Below, piece by piece: positions 1 through 7,659 of a stretch of DNA of 50,413 nucleotides. Every line of letters starts with the position of its first letter. Within the stretch, counting starts at the first letter, position 1. The notes under the pieces are model-generated. The model did not search any database. It had not been told where the DNA came from and saw nothing but the letters and a program-made list of their open reading frames with translations. Source of the DNA: Bacillota bacterium (GTDB taxonomy: Bacteria; Bacillota; Clostridia; Lachnospirales; Lachnospiraceae); contig JAEZFK010000045.1 of the NCBI GenBank assembly GCA_023437715.1, positions 1 through 50,413 of the forward strand. Direction: 5' to 3'. Position numbers and translations under genes: made by a program.

Positions 1-67
1 TGGTCTGAAAAGATTCTTTGTAGTATATTCATGAGTCTATTATGAAGCAAAGTGAAACAAAAAGAAA

Positions 68-121
68 CCCCTAATCCCCTCAAGATTGAGGGGCAGGGGA
101 GTTGAAGTGTCGAAGACACTT
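68..121 (+). terminator. Tandem hairpins, probable upstream terminator
   Basis: Two hairpins sit back to back. CCCCTCA (76-82) pairs with TGAGGGG (87-93), flanked by CCCC/GGGG (68-71/96-99). AAGTGTC (105-111) pairs with GACACTT (115-121) over a GAA loop. The following sequence is T-rich but has no clean U tract. They lie just upstream of the glf promoter, so they may end the preceding transcript. Positions 1-67 show no gene. Confidence 0.45.
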
Positions 122-134
122 ATTTATCTGATAA

Positions 135-163
135 TTTACTTTTCCCCATGATTTTAGTATAAT
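135..163 (+). promoter_or_regulatory. Promoter of glf (shared-architecture promoter 1)
   Basis: The -35 is TTTACT (135-140), the spacer is 17 bp, and the -10 is TATAAT (158-163). The spacer starts TTTC and ends TTTTAG. The same arrangement occurs at 1319, 9180, 10710 and, less well, 15958. The predicted start near 170 leaves a leader of about 45 nt before glf. Confidence 0.7.
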
Positions 164-214
164 AGATACAGTTTATAACGAAAGCGGTCTAAAAAAGAAC
201 AGGAGAATAAAAGC

Positions 215-1315
215 ATGAAAAAGTATGATTATGTATTGGTGGGTGCAGGCCCCTATTCCGGCGTCTTTGCTTATCTGGCAAAGCAGAAAGGAAAGAAATG
301 CCTGGTAGTGGAAAAAAGAAACCATATGGGCGGAAATATTTATTGCGGAGAATTGGAAGGCATTCACGTCCACACCTACGGAGCCCACATTTTCCATACC
401 AGCAACCGGAAGATATGGAAGTTTGTAAATGAGCTGGCCGAATTTAACCGCTATACCAACAGCCCTGTGGCGAATTACAAGGGAGAAATGTATAATATGC
501 CCTTTAATATGAACACGTTCAGCAAGATGTGGGGAATATCCACTCCGGCACAGGCCAAGGCGAAGATCGAGGAGCAAAAAGCATCCATAACCGGGGAACC
601 TCAGAATTTAGAGGAGCAGGCCATCAGCCTTGTGGGAAAGGATATTTACGAAAAGCTGGTAAAGGGTTATACGGAAAAGCAGTGGGGCAGGGATTGTAAG
701 GACCTTCCGGCTTTTATTATCAAACGGCTTCCGGTGCGCTTTACCTATGACAACAACTATTTCAATGATCTTTACCAGGGAATTCCCATAGGCGGATACA
801 ATGTGATTATTGACAAATTATTTGAGGGCTGCGAGGTAGAGCTGGGAGTGGATTACCTGGAAAATAAGGAATATTATGACGGGCTGGGAGAAAAGGTGAT
901 TTATACAGGCCCTATAGATGCCTATTATGGCTACCGGTTCGGGAAGCTGGAATACCGGAGCTTAAGGTTTGAAATGGAAGTGCTGGACACGGATAACTAC
1001 CAGGGAGTGGCTGTGGTAAATTATACGGACCGGGAAACTCCTTATACCAGGATTATTGAGCATAAGCATTTTGAATTCGGGACTCAGCCAAAAACGGTCA
1101 TCACCCGGGAGTATTCGGTGGACTGGAGCGAGGGCATGGAGCCCTATTATCCGGTGAATGATGAGAAAAACCAGGAACTGTTTTCAAAATATGCCGCTCT
1201 GGCGGAAAAGGAAGACCATGTGATCATCGGCGGCCGGTTGGGAGAATACCGGTATTACGATATGGACAAGGTCATCGAATCAGCCATGAACCGGGCGGAA
1301 AAGGAATTGGGGTAA
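215..1315 (+). CDS. glf: UDP-galactopyranose mutase
   Basis: This 366-residue flavoenzyme would interconvert UDP-galactopyranose and UDP-galactofuranose in the cytoplasm, supplying Galf for a surface glycan. The N-terminus has the FAD-binding Rossmann motif VGAGPYSG (about residues 10-17). Family stretches follow: HMGGNIY near 38, HTYGAHIFHTSN near 53-64, and GGRLGEYRYYDMDKV near the C-terminus. The length is normal for bacterial Glf. AGGAGA lies 8 nt before the ATG. The gene heads a run of glycosyltransferases, which implies that one of them uses UDP-Galf. The assignment is very secure. Confidence 0.96.
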   Translation: MKKYDYVLVGAGPYSGVFAYLAKQKGKKCLVVEKRNHMGGNIYCGELEGIHVHTYGAHIFHTSNRKIWKFVNELAEFNRYTNSPVANYKGEMYNMPFNMNTFSKMWGISTPAQAKAKIEEQKASITGEPQNLEEQAISLVGKDIYEKLVKGYTEKQWGRDCKDLPAFIIKRLPVRFTYDNNYFNDLYQGIPIGGYNVIIDKLFEGCEVELGVDYLENKEYYDGLGEKVIYTGPIDAYYGYRFGKLEYRSLRFEMEVLDTDNYQGVAVVNYTDRETPYTRIIEHKHFEFGTQPKTVITREYSVDWSEGMEPYYPVNDEKNQELFSKYAALAEKEDHVIIGGRLGEYRYYDMDKVIESAMNRAEKELG

Positions 1316-1318
1316 TTG

Positions 1319-1347
1319 TTTACTTTTCATGGCGGATATAGTACAAT
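1319..1347 (+). promoter_or_regulatory. Internal promoter after glf (shared-architecture promoter 2)
   Basis: TTTACT (1319-1324), a 17-bp spacer and TACAAT (1342-1347) begin 3 bp past the glf stop codon. The spacer starts TTTC and ends ATATAG. The -10 lies downstream of the first in-frame ATG (1329). This supports the ATG at 1383 as the real start of the next gene. Confidence 0.55.
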
Positions 1348-1382
1348 ACTACGGAATCAGGGCTAGTCAAATGGAGGAATCT

Positions 1383-2360
1383 ATGAACGTTGTATACGCT
1401 TCCAACGATAATTACGCCAGGCATCTGGCAGTATCCCTTTATTCCCTTTTGGACCATAACAGGGACATAAGGGATATCCATATTTATGTTTTGTCCATGA
1501 ATCTGTCCGGGGAAGCGAAGGAACGTCTTAAGAAAGTGACAGATGAGTTCGGGCGGGAGCTGACGGTTATAGAGCTTGGAAACTTAAAGGAGCGTTTTTC
1601 CTATGAAGTGGATACGGGAGGCTTTGATTTAAGCATAATGGCCCGTCTGTTTATTGGAGATGTGCTCCCGGAGAAGGTCAGCCGGGTGTTATATTTAGAC
1701 TGTGATACGGTAGTGCTATCTTCCTTAAGAAAGCTGTGGGAAACGGACCTGGGAAAAGCTGTTTTAGGTGCGGTTATGGAGCCCACCATATATCCGTCTG
1801 TTAAGGAAGAAATCGGCCTTCTCCCATCAGACCCTTATTATAATTCCGGCGTCCTTCTCATTGACATGAACCGTTGGAGAGAGGAAAATGTCCAGAAACA
1901 GCTGCTGGATTTTTACCGTTTTATGGGCGGGAAGCTTTTTGCAGGGGATCAGGATACCATTAACGGGGCGCTGAAGGGAAAGATAAAGCCCTTATCTCCC
2001 CGGTATAATTTTTTTACTAATTACCGCTATTACCGGTACAGCCATCTGGTAAGGCTGTCTCCTGTTTATGGAGAGATTGGGGAAAAAGGCTTTGATGAGG
2101 CCAAAAGGCAACCTGCCATCCTGCATTTTATGGGAGATGAAAGGCCCTGGAAAGATGGGAACCTAAATCATTACCGAAAGGCTTACGAGTATTACCTGTC
2201 CCTGACCCCATGGGCCGGAGCGCCTAAGGAAAAGGGAAGCCGCCTTTATATGGCTGCTTATCACATGATGGACTACGCCACCTTTTTGTGCCCGGCAGTG
2301 AGAGACCTTGTAAGCTCCAGGTTTGGGATGCAGGTGATCAATTCCAGAAAGGGTTCTTAA
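1383..2360 (+). CDS. Family 8 glycosyltransferase
   Basis: This 325-residue protein resembles GT8 retaining glycosyltransferases (LgtC/GspA type) that transfer a hexose from UDP-sugar to a growing glycan. Visible features are the N-terminal NVVYASNDNYARHL strand, the metal-binding DxD in LYLDCDTVVL, NSGVLLIDMNRWR and HFMGDERPWK near the end. I chose ATG 1383 because GGAGG (1373-1377) is spaced 5 nt from it, while ATG 1329 has no such site and precedes the predicted promoter -10. It could use UDP-galactose or UDP-glucose; the acceptor is unknown. It probably acts at the inner membrane face. Confidence 0.88.
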   Translation: MNVVYASNDNYARHLAVSLYSLLDHNRDIRDIHIYVLSMNLSGEAKERLKKVTDEFGRELTVIELGNLKERFSYEVDTGGFDLSIMARLFIGDVLPEKVSRVLYLDCDTVVLSSLRKLWETDLGKAVLGAVMEPTIYPSVKEEIGLLPSDPYYNSGVLLIDMNRWREENVQKQLLDFYRFMGGKLFAGDQDTINGALKGKIKPLSPRYNFFTNYRYYRYSHLVRLSPVYGEIGEKGFDEAKRQPAILHFMGDERPWKDGNLNHYRKAYEYYLSLTPWAGAPKEKGSRLYMAAYHMMDYATFLCPAVRDLVSSRFGMQVINSRKGS

Positions 2361-2372
2361 AGAGGAGCGGAT

Positions 2373-3269
2373 ATGAATATTAGCTGTATCATTCTCAACT
2401 ATAATGACGCGGAGACTGCCATAAGCCTGGTAAATTCCATTGTAAATTATGAAGTCCTGGATTCCATTGTGGTTGTGGACAACCATTCCACCGATGATTC
2501 CGCTTCAAAACTTAAGGCAATTGCCAAAGGAAAGGTCCATTTTATTTCCACGGAAAAGAACGGCGGATATGGGTACGGCAATAATCAGGGGATACGGTAT
2601 GCTTATGAGACGCTTCACGCTTCCCATGTGCTCATAGCAAATCCCGATGTGAAGGTTTCAGAGGAATGTATCCGGGCCATGAAAGATTCTTTTTTAAGAA
2701 TAAGCAGATTGGCGGTAGCGGCGGCAGTCACCAGGGATGGGGCAGGAAAGGTGGCGCTGTCAAGCTGGCGTCTTAACGGGCTGGTGGGAGATCTTTTAGA
2801 TACCGGCCTTATTACCAGACGGCTTTTTGCCCGCCGGCTTAATGACAGGCCGGAATTAAAGGCGGATTTTGGAAAGACGCAGAAGGGGAAAGAGGATTAT
2901 GCTTATGTGGACGCTGTTCTGGGCTCCTTATTTTTGGCGGATATCCATGCCCTGATGGAATGCGGTCTTTATGATGAAGCGGTTTTTCTTTATTATGAAG
3001 AAAAGATACTGGGCTTTCAGCTGAAGAAAAAGGGGTATGGGACTGTGCTGCTTTTGAACCAGTCCTATATGCACCTTCATTCTGTGTCTATCAATAAGAG
3101 TGTGGAATCTATTTTGAAGAAACAGGCGCTTCTTCATGAGAGCAAGCTTCATTATTATAAGAAATATCTTGGGATTAACCGGTTTCAGGAATGCCTGGTG
3201 AGGGCTTTCCTGGGCTTTCTCATGGGTGAAATCTGGTTTTTGACTAAGATTTTGGGCTTGTCCTGGTAG
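2373..3269 (+). CDS. Family 2 glycosyltransferase (WbbL/rhamnosyltransferase-like)
   Basis: This is a 298-residue GT-A fold enzyme. The N-terminus has SCIILNYND and VVVDNHSTDDS, typical of nucleotide-sugar binding. NPDVKVS stands at the DxD position, and a C-terminal block includes LYYEEKILGFQLKKKG, as in WbbL-type enzymes. AGAGGAG is 5 nt before the ATG, and the gene follows the GT8 gene by 12 bp. The family commonly transfers rhamnose, galactose or galactofuranose. With glf upstream, Galf transfer is possible, but that is inference. Confidence 0.87.
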   Translation: MNISCIILNYNDAETAISLVNSIVNYEVLDSIVVVDNHSTDDSASKLKAIAKGKVHFISTEKNGGYGYGNNQGIRYAYETLHASHVLIANPDVKVSEECIRAMKDSFLRISRLAVAAAVTRDGAGKVALSSWRLNGLVGDLLDTGLITRRLFARRLNDRPELKADFGKTQKGKEDYAYVDAVLGSLFLADIHALMECGLYDEAVFLYYEEKILGFQLKKKGYGTVLLLNQSYMHLHSVSINKSVESILKKQALLHESKLHYYKKYLGINRFQECLVRAFLGFLMGEIWFLTKILGLSW

Positions 3270-3270
3270 G

Positions 3271-3416
3271 GCGGGTATACCATTACGCCCGATAAAGAGG
3301 GGCGAGCTTTGCCAAAAAAGCATGGGCAGTAAAGAGGAAACACCCTGCGGGTATACCTATACGCCCGATAAAGCGGGGCGAGCTTTGCCCAAAAAGCATG
3401 GGCAGCAAAGCAGAAA
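3271..3416 (+). repeat. Tandem pair of 76-bp intergenic repeats ending near an RBS
   Basis: Copy 1 (3271-3340) and copy 2 (3347-3416) are near-identical direct repeats with a 76-bp period. Each has GCGGGTATACC, ACGCCCGATAAAG, GGGGCGAGCTTTGCC, then AAAAAGCATGGGCAG and a purine-rich Shine-Dalgarno-like end. In copy 2, GCTTTGCCC and GGGCAGCAAAGC can form a hairpin. The CACCCT joining the copies extends the start to CACCCTGCGGGTATAC, a sequence recurring at 12008 and 24207. The copies fill the gap between two glycosyltransferase genes and supply or abut the ribosome binding site of the next one. Confidence 0.85.
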
Positions 3417-3428
3417 GGAGAAACGTGT

Positions 3429-4367
3429 ATGGTATTGGTGCTTCTGGCATCCTATAACGGAGAAAAGTATATACGGGACCAGCTGGAATCCATTTTAAGC
3501 CAGACCCTTTCTGATCTGTCCATTGTGATTTCCGATGATCTTTCTACGGACGGGACCCCTGCCATCATCCGGGAATATGAGGAACGGTATCCCGATAGGG
3601 TGAGGAGCCTTAAGAACAGCGAAAGATCCGGCAGCGCCCAGAATAACTTTTTCCGCCTGATGAGGTCGGTGTCTGATATGCCCGATGTTTCCGGTGAATA
3701 TGTAATGCTCTGCGACCAGGATGACATATGGCTTCCGGATAAAGCGGAGGTCACACTGGGGGAAATGAAGAGGCTGGAGGCAGAGTACGGAAAGCCGGTT
3801 CCGCTGCTGGTGCATGGTGATTTATCAGTTACTGATAAGGAGGGCCGCATTCTCCACGACTCCATGGCAGAATACCAGAAGATCGCGGTTCATGACAACC
3901 GGTTCAGCCATTATCTGGTGGAGAACAATATTACCGGGAATACGGTCATGATCAATCAAGCGCTTCTGGCACTATTGGATCACATCCCGGAGGAATGCGC
4001 CATGCACGACTGGTGGCTTGGGCTCCTGGCAAGCTGCTTTGGAAGGATCGCCTATATTGACCGTCCCCTGGTCCTTTACCGGCAGCACGGAGATAATCAG
4101 GTCGGATCGAAAAGCGGTAAGGAGCAGTATGCGGAGCGGATTCGGAATCAGGATGGAGTCCGGGAAAATTACAGGAAAATGTTTGTGCAGGCACAGCAGT
4201 TTTTAAAGCTTTACGGAAATAGGATGCCCCGGGAGAAACGGGAGACTCTGGAGCATTTTATCGGACTTTCCGGGAAAAGCCGGGTGGGAAAGATTTACAC
4301 CATCTGGAAATACAAATTGATGAAAAGTACCCCTATGAGGACACTGGGCCAGATGTTTTCCATCTGA
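3429..4367 (+). CDS. Family 2 glycosyltransferase (rhamnosyltransferase-like)
   Basis: This 312-residue GT2 enzyme begins directly with the catalytic fold: VLVLLASYNGEKYIRDQL, then VISDDLSTDGT. CDQDDIWLPDK near residue 97 provides the metal-binding aspartates. A later HDWWLGLLASCFG block is typical of the rhamnosyltransferase/RfbF-like branch. AAAGGAG is 8 nt before the ATG, at the edge of the second intergenic repeat. It probably adds one residue of the surface polymer on the cytoplasmic side. The donor cannot be read from sequence. Confidence 0.88.
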   Translation: MVLVLLASYNGEKYIRDQLESILSQTLSDLSIVISDDLSTDGTPAIIREYEERYPDRVRSLKNSERSGSAQNNFFRLMRSVSDMPDVSGEYVMLCDQDDIWLPDKAEVTLGEMKRLEAEYGKPVPLLVHGDLSVTDKEGRILHDSMAEYQKIAVHDNRFSHYLVENNITGNTVMINQALLALLDHIPEECAMHDWWLGLLASCFGRIAYIDRPLVLYRQHGDNQVGSKSGKEQYAERIRNQDGVRENYRKMFVQAQQFLKLYGNRMPREKRETLEHFIGLSGKSRVGKIYTIWKYKLMKSTPMRTLGQMFSI

Positions 4368-4390
4368 CCGGAAAATGGAGGATAAAAAGC

Positions 4391-5497
4391 ATGGGCAATG
4401 AAGAGGATATATTAGTGACGAGGGCTTCCATGCCTTCCTATGAAGAATTTATCGAGGAGATCAAGCCGATCTGGGAAACCGCCTGGATGACTAATATGGG
4501 GGAATTTCACGAAAAACTGATGGGGCAGCTGAAGGACTACTTAAAAGTAGAAAAGCTGCTTCTGTTCGTCAACGGACACATGGCTCTTGAAATGGCTCTT
4601 CAGGCCATGGACTTGACCGGTGAGGTGATTACCACCCCCTTTTCCTTTGCTTCCACCACCCATGCTATTGTAAGGAATAACCTAACTCCTGTGTTCTGCG
4701 ATATCCGCCGGGAGGATTACACCATCGATGCGGATAAGATAGAGGAACTGATAACGGACAAGACCACCGCTATATTGCCTGTTCATGTTTATGGAAATGT
4801 CTGTGATGTAGATAAAATTGAAAAAATCGCAAAAAAGCATAATTTAAAAGTAATTTATGATGCCGCCCATGCTTTTGGCGTGGAGGTGAACGGAAGAGGA
4901 ATCGGTACCTATGGAGATGCTTCCATGTTCAGCTTTCATGCCACAAAGGTGTATAATACCATTGAAGGCGGAGCTGTGACCTTCCATGAGCCATCCCTGG
5001 AGATTTTGTTCAATTATTTGAAAAACTTCGGCATCACCGGCAAGGAAACTGTGGAGTACATCGGCGGCAATGCCAAGATGAATGAATTTCAGGCGGCTAT
5101 GGGGATATGTAATCTCCGTCATGTGGATGAAAACATTGAAAAGCGCAGGCTGGTGGTAGAACGCTACCGGGAGCGGCTGTCCGGCATACCCGGCATTCGG
5201 CTGAACGTTCCCAAGGAAGGGGTCAGCCAGAACTATGCTTATTTTCCAGTGGCATTTGACGGCTTTTCCCTGACCAGAAATGAAGTATATGATCTGCTGG
5301 CATCCCACCATGTATTTGCCAGAAAATATTTCTATCCTCTGATTACGGATTTCGACTGTTATAAGGAGCGGTTTTCGGGAGTGAAGCTTTCCAATGCGAA
5401 GAAAGCGGCGGATTGCGTTCTGACCCTGCCTCTTTATGCGGAGCTTCCTCTTGAACAGGTGGACCGGATTTGTGATATTATTTTGAATGCAAAATAG
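4391..5497 (+). CDS. DegT/DnrJ/EryC1-type sugar aminotransferase
   Basis: This 368-residue PLP enzyme probably aminates a nucleotide-linked keto-sugar, as perosamine or 4-amino-4,6-dideoxyhexose synthases do. The expected PLP lysine is K186 in SFHATKVYNT. D157 in VIYDAAHAFG would contact the pyridine nitrogen, and ILPVHVYGN precedes it. GGAGGA ends 8 nt before ATG 4391. The region around the start (AAAAAGCATGGGCA) matches the core of the intergenic repeat at 3271-3416, so the first few codons may derive from it. No sugar dehydratase is encoded nearby, so the keto-sugar must be made elsewhere. Confidence 0.9.
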   Translation: MGNEEDILVTRASMPSYEEFIEEIKPIWETAWMTNMGEFHEKLMGQLKDYLKVEKLLLFVNGHMALEMALQAMDLTGEVITTPFSFASTTHAIVRNNLTPVFCDIRREDYTIDADKIEELITDKTTAILPVHVYGNVCDVDKIEKIAKKHNLKVIYDAAHAFGVEVNGRGIGTYGDASMFSFHATKVYNTIEGGAVTFHEPSLEILFNYLKNFGITGKETVEYIGGNAKMNEFQAAMGICNLRHVDENIEKRRLVVERYRERLSGIPGIRLNVPKEGVSQNYAYFPVAFDGFSLTRNEVYDLLASHHVFARKYFYPLITDFDCYKERFSGVKLSNAKKAADCVLTLPLYAELPLEQVDRICDIILNAK

Positions 5498-5573
5498 GAA
5501 GCAGCAGCGGGTTAGAATGGAAATGCCGGGGGCATGCCTTTACTCAAGGGGCATGGGCAGGAAAGAGGAAATT

Positions 5574-6563
5574 ATGAATGCAGCACTGGTGACCGCAATC
5601 GGGTCATTTTCAGCAGATATTGTAATAAAGAACTTAAAAAAGAACGGGGTGCGGGTGGTCGGATGTGACATTTATCCGGCAGAATGGGTGGCTGATTCCC
5701 GCAGCGTGGATTCCTTTTATCAGGTTCCCCGAGCCGATGCAGAGGCCCGGTATGTGGAGCGTCTGCTGGAAATATGTGAAGAAGAAAAGGCGGAAGCACT
5801 GATTGTTCTTACGGATGCAGAGGTTGATGTGTGGAACCGTCATCGCAAAGAGCTTCTGGATGCAGGAGTCATGCTGTGCCTGTCACCGGAAGAGACTTTA
5901 AATATTTGCAGGGATAAGAGAAAGCTTTATCATTTCCTGAAAGAGAAAGGTGCGGGAAACCCCATTTACACCATGGATTTATGGGAGAGTGATCCGGAAG
6001 ACCTGACCTATCCCGCAGTGGTCAAGCCCTTTAACGGCAGGAGCAGCCAGGGACTTCACTACATCCGGTCAAAGGAAGACATGAGGCGCTTTCTGGAGGA
6101 AAATAATTCTGTAAAAGATTTCGTGGTGCAGCCTTTTTATGAGGGAAGTGTCATAACGGCGGATATTGTGAGAAATGCGGAGACAGGAGAATGCGCGGTA
6201 ATCTGCCGCAGGGAGCTTTTGCGTACGGCGGGCGGCGCGGGTACCTCGGTTTTTGTGTTTTCCAATCCTCAACTGGAGGCCGAATGTAAAGGGATCGCAG
6301 ACGCCCTTAACATCAAAGGCTGCGTGAATTTTGAATTCATTGAGTCGAAAGACGGAACCTTTCACATGCTGGAATGCAATCCCCGTTTTTCCGGGGGCGT
6401 GGAATTTTCCTGTATGGCAGGGTATGATTGCGTGACCAATCATTTGAAATGCTTTACAGGAGAGGAAATAGAGCCCTTTAAGGGAATTACGGAAATGTAT
6501 ATAGCGAGAAAATATGAGGAATACGTGACAAAGATTACTGGGGAGGAAGGCAGAGAAGGATGA
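5574..6563 (+). CDS. ATP-grasp ligase (carbamoyl-phosphate-synthase-like)
   Basis: This 329-residue protein has an N-terminal Rossmann-like preATP-grasp half (ALVTAIGSFSADIV, VVGCDIYPAEW) and an ATP-grasp half. The latter has VVKPFNGRSSQG near residue 147 and the Mg-binding ECNPRFSGG near residue 276. Such enzymes join a carboxylate to an amine through an acyl phosphate. Placed after a sugar aminotransferase, it may acylate the new amino group with an amino acid or other carboxylate; that is inference. I chose ATG 5574 because AGAGG is 5 nt upstream. A longer frame from 5487 overlaps the previous gene and reads through a partial intergenic repeat (5551-5571). It overlaps the next gene by 4 bp. 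Confidence 0.85.
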   Translation: MNAALVTAIGSFSADIVIKNLKKNGVRVVGCDIYPAEWVADSRSVDSFYQVPRADAEARYVERLLEICEEEKAEALIVLTDAEVDVWNRHRKELLDAGVMLCLSPEETLNICRDKRKLYHFLKEKGAGNPIYTMDLWESDPEDLTYPAVVKPFNGRSSQGLHYIRSKEDMRRFLEENNSVKDFVVQPFYEGSVITADIVRNAETGECAVICRRELLRTAGGAGTSVFVFSNPQLEAECKGIADALNIKGCVNFEFIESKDGTFHMLECNPRFSGGVEFSCMAGYDCVTNHLKCFTGEEIEPFKGITEMYIARKYEEYVTKITGEEGREG

Positions 6564-7546
6564 GCGGGAATTCTGATGGAACAATCATGGCAACTATAAG
6601 CTGTGTTACCTTTAACCATGCAGCTTATATCAGACAGGCCTTAGACAGCTTTCTTATGCAGAAAACGGATTTTGAATATGAAATTCTGGTTCATGATGAC
6701 GCTTCTACGGACGGAACCGGGGATATTTTAAGGGAATATGAAAGAAAATATCCGGGCAAGGTGCGGCCTCTGATCCAGACGGAGAACCAGTACTCCCAGG
6801 GAATTGACAATATCAGCGGAGCCTTTAATTTCCCCAGGGCGAGGGGAAAATATATTTTCATGTGCGACGGCGATGATTACTTTGTATCTCCGGATAAGCT
6901 GCAAAAGCAGGTGGATTACATGGAAGCCCACCCGGACTGCACTCTTTGCATACACAGCGCCAGAATCCATTTGGAGGGAAAAGCCCTGACGGAAAGCCAG
7001 ATGCGGCCCTACCGGGGAAACCGGGTGATTCCGGCAGAGGAGATTGTGGACAAGACCTCCGGCTATGCCATGTCCTCCATGGCATTTCCGTCCCGCCTGG
7101 TGAAAGAACTGCCGGATTACTATGTGGACTGTCCGGTAGGAGATACGCCTCTGCAGCTGATGGCTGCTGCAAAAGGATACGGCTATTACATGGATGAACC
7201 CATGAGCGCTTACCGGGTAGGGGTTGCAGGCTCCTGGACCGTGGAGGGGAAGCGGGGAGATTATGCCGGAAAGCAGCGGACTTATTATGAGCGGATGAAA
7301 AAGGTGTATGAGGAGTTTGACGCAGCTACAGGGGGCCGCTTTAAGGATGCGGCCATGAGCGCTTCTAAGCGGACGTATTATCATACCATGGTCAATACGA
7401 AAAGATTTGAGGAAATCTTAAATCCGGAGTATCACAGGTATTATATGGAACTGACACCCAGAACCCGGTTTTTTATCCAGCTGGAGCTCAGGGCGCCGGG
7501 GATTTACAATGGACTTAGGAAAGCGTTTGCGGGAAGGCAGAATTAA
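6560..7546 (+). CDS. Family 2 glycosyltransferase
   Basis: This 328-residue GT2 enzyme has TISCVTFNHAAYIRQAL, VHDDASTDGTGDIL and MCDGDDYF (metal-binding aspartates near residue 95). The C-terminus, with KRTYYHTMVNTKRFEE, has no obvious membrane segment. The ATG overlaps the previous stop (ATGA), suggesting translational coupling. A second in-frame ATG at 6587 sits right before the conserved strand and cannot be excluded as the start. It is the last gene of the first operon and is followed by a terminator shared with the convergent L,D-transpeptidase gene. Confidence 0.87.
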   Translation: MSGNSDGTIMATISCVTFNHAAYIRQALDSFLMQKTDFEYEILVHDDASTDGTGDILREYERKYPGKVRPLIQTENQYSQGIDNISGAFNFPRARGKYIFMCDGDDYFVSPDKLQKQVDYMEAHPDCTLCIHSARIHLEGKALTESQMRPYRGNRVIPAEEIVDKTSGYAMSSMAFPSRLVKELPDYYVDCPVGDTPLQLMAAAKGYGYYMDEPMSAYRVGVAGSWTVEGKRGDYAGKQRTYYERMKKVYEEFDAATGGRFKDAAMSASKRTYYHTMVNTKRFEEILNPEYHRYYMELTPRTRFFIQLELRAPGIYNGLRKAFAGRQN

Positions 7547-7620
7547 CCCGGAAAATTTCTATAAAATAAGGACATTGCCATACCTTTAATCGGCTCCATT
7601 GAATAAGGAAAACAAAGAAA

Positions 7621-7655
7621 AGGAAGTGCCCTTATATGAGGGCGCTTCCTTTTTC
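7621..7655. terminator. Bidirectional terminator
   Basis: AGGAAGTGCCCT (7621-7632) pairs with AGGGCGCTTCCT (7639-7650) with one T-G pair. It has an A-rich left flank and a T tract on the right, so it can act on both strands. It lies between two convergent genes. Confidence 0.85.
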
Positions 7656-7659
7656 TCAA

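Noticed and set aside
6728..7384. Long minus-strand open frame inside a GT2 gene
   Set aside because: Antisense to a gene with clear GT2 motifs; no RBS and an unnatural His/Arg-rich composition.
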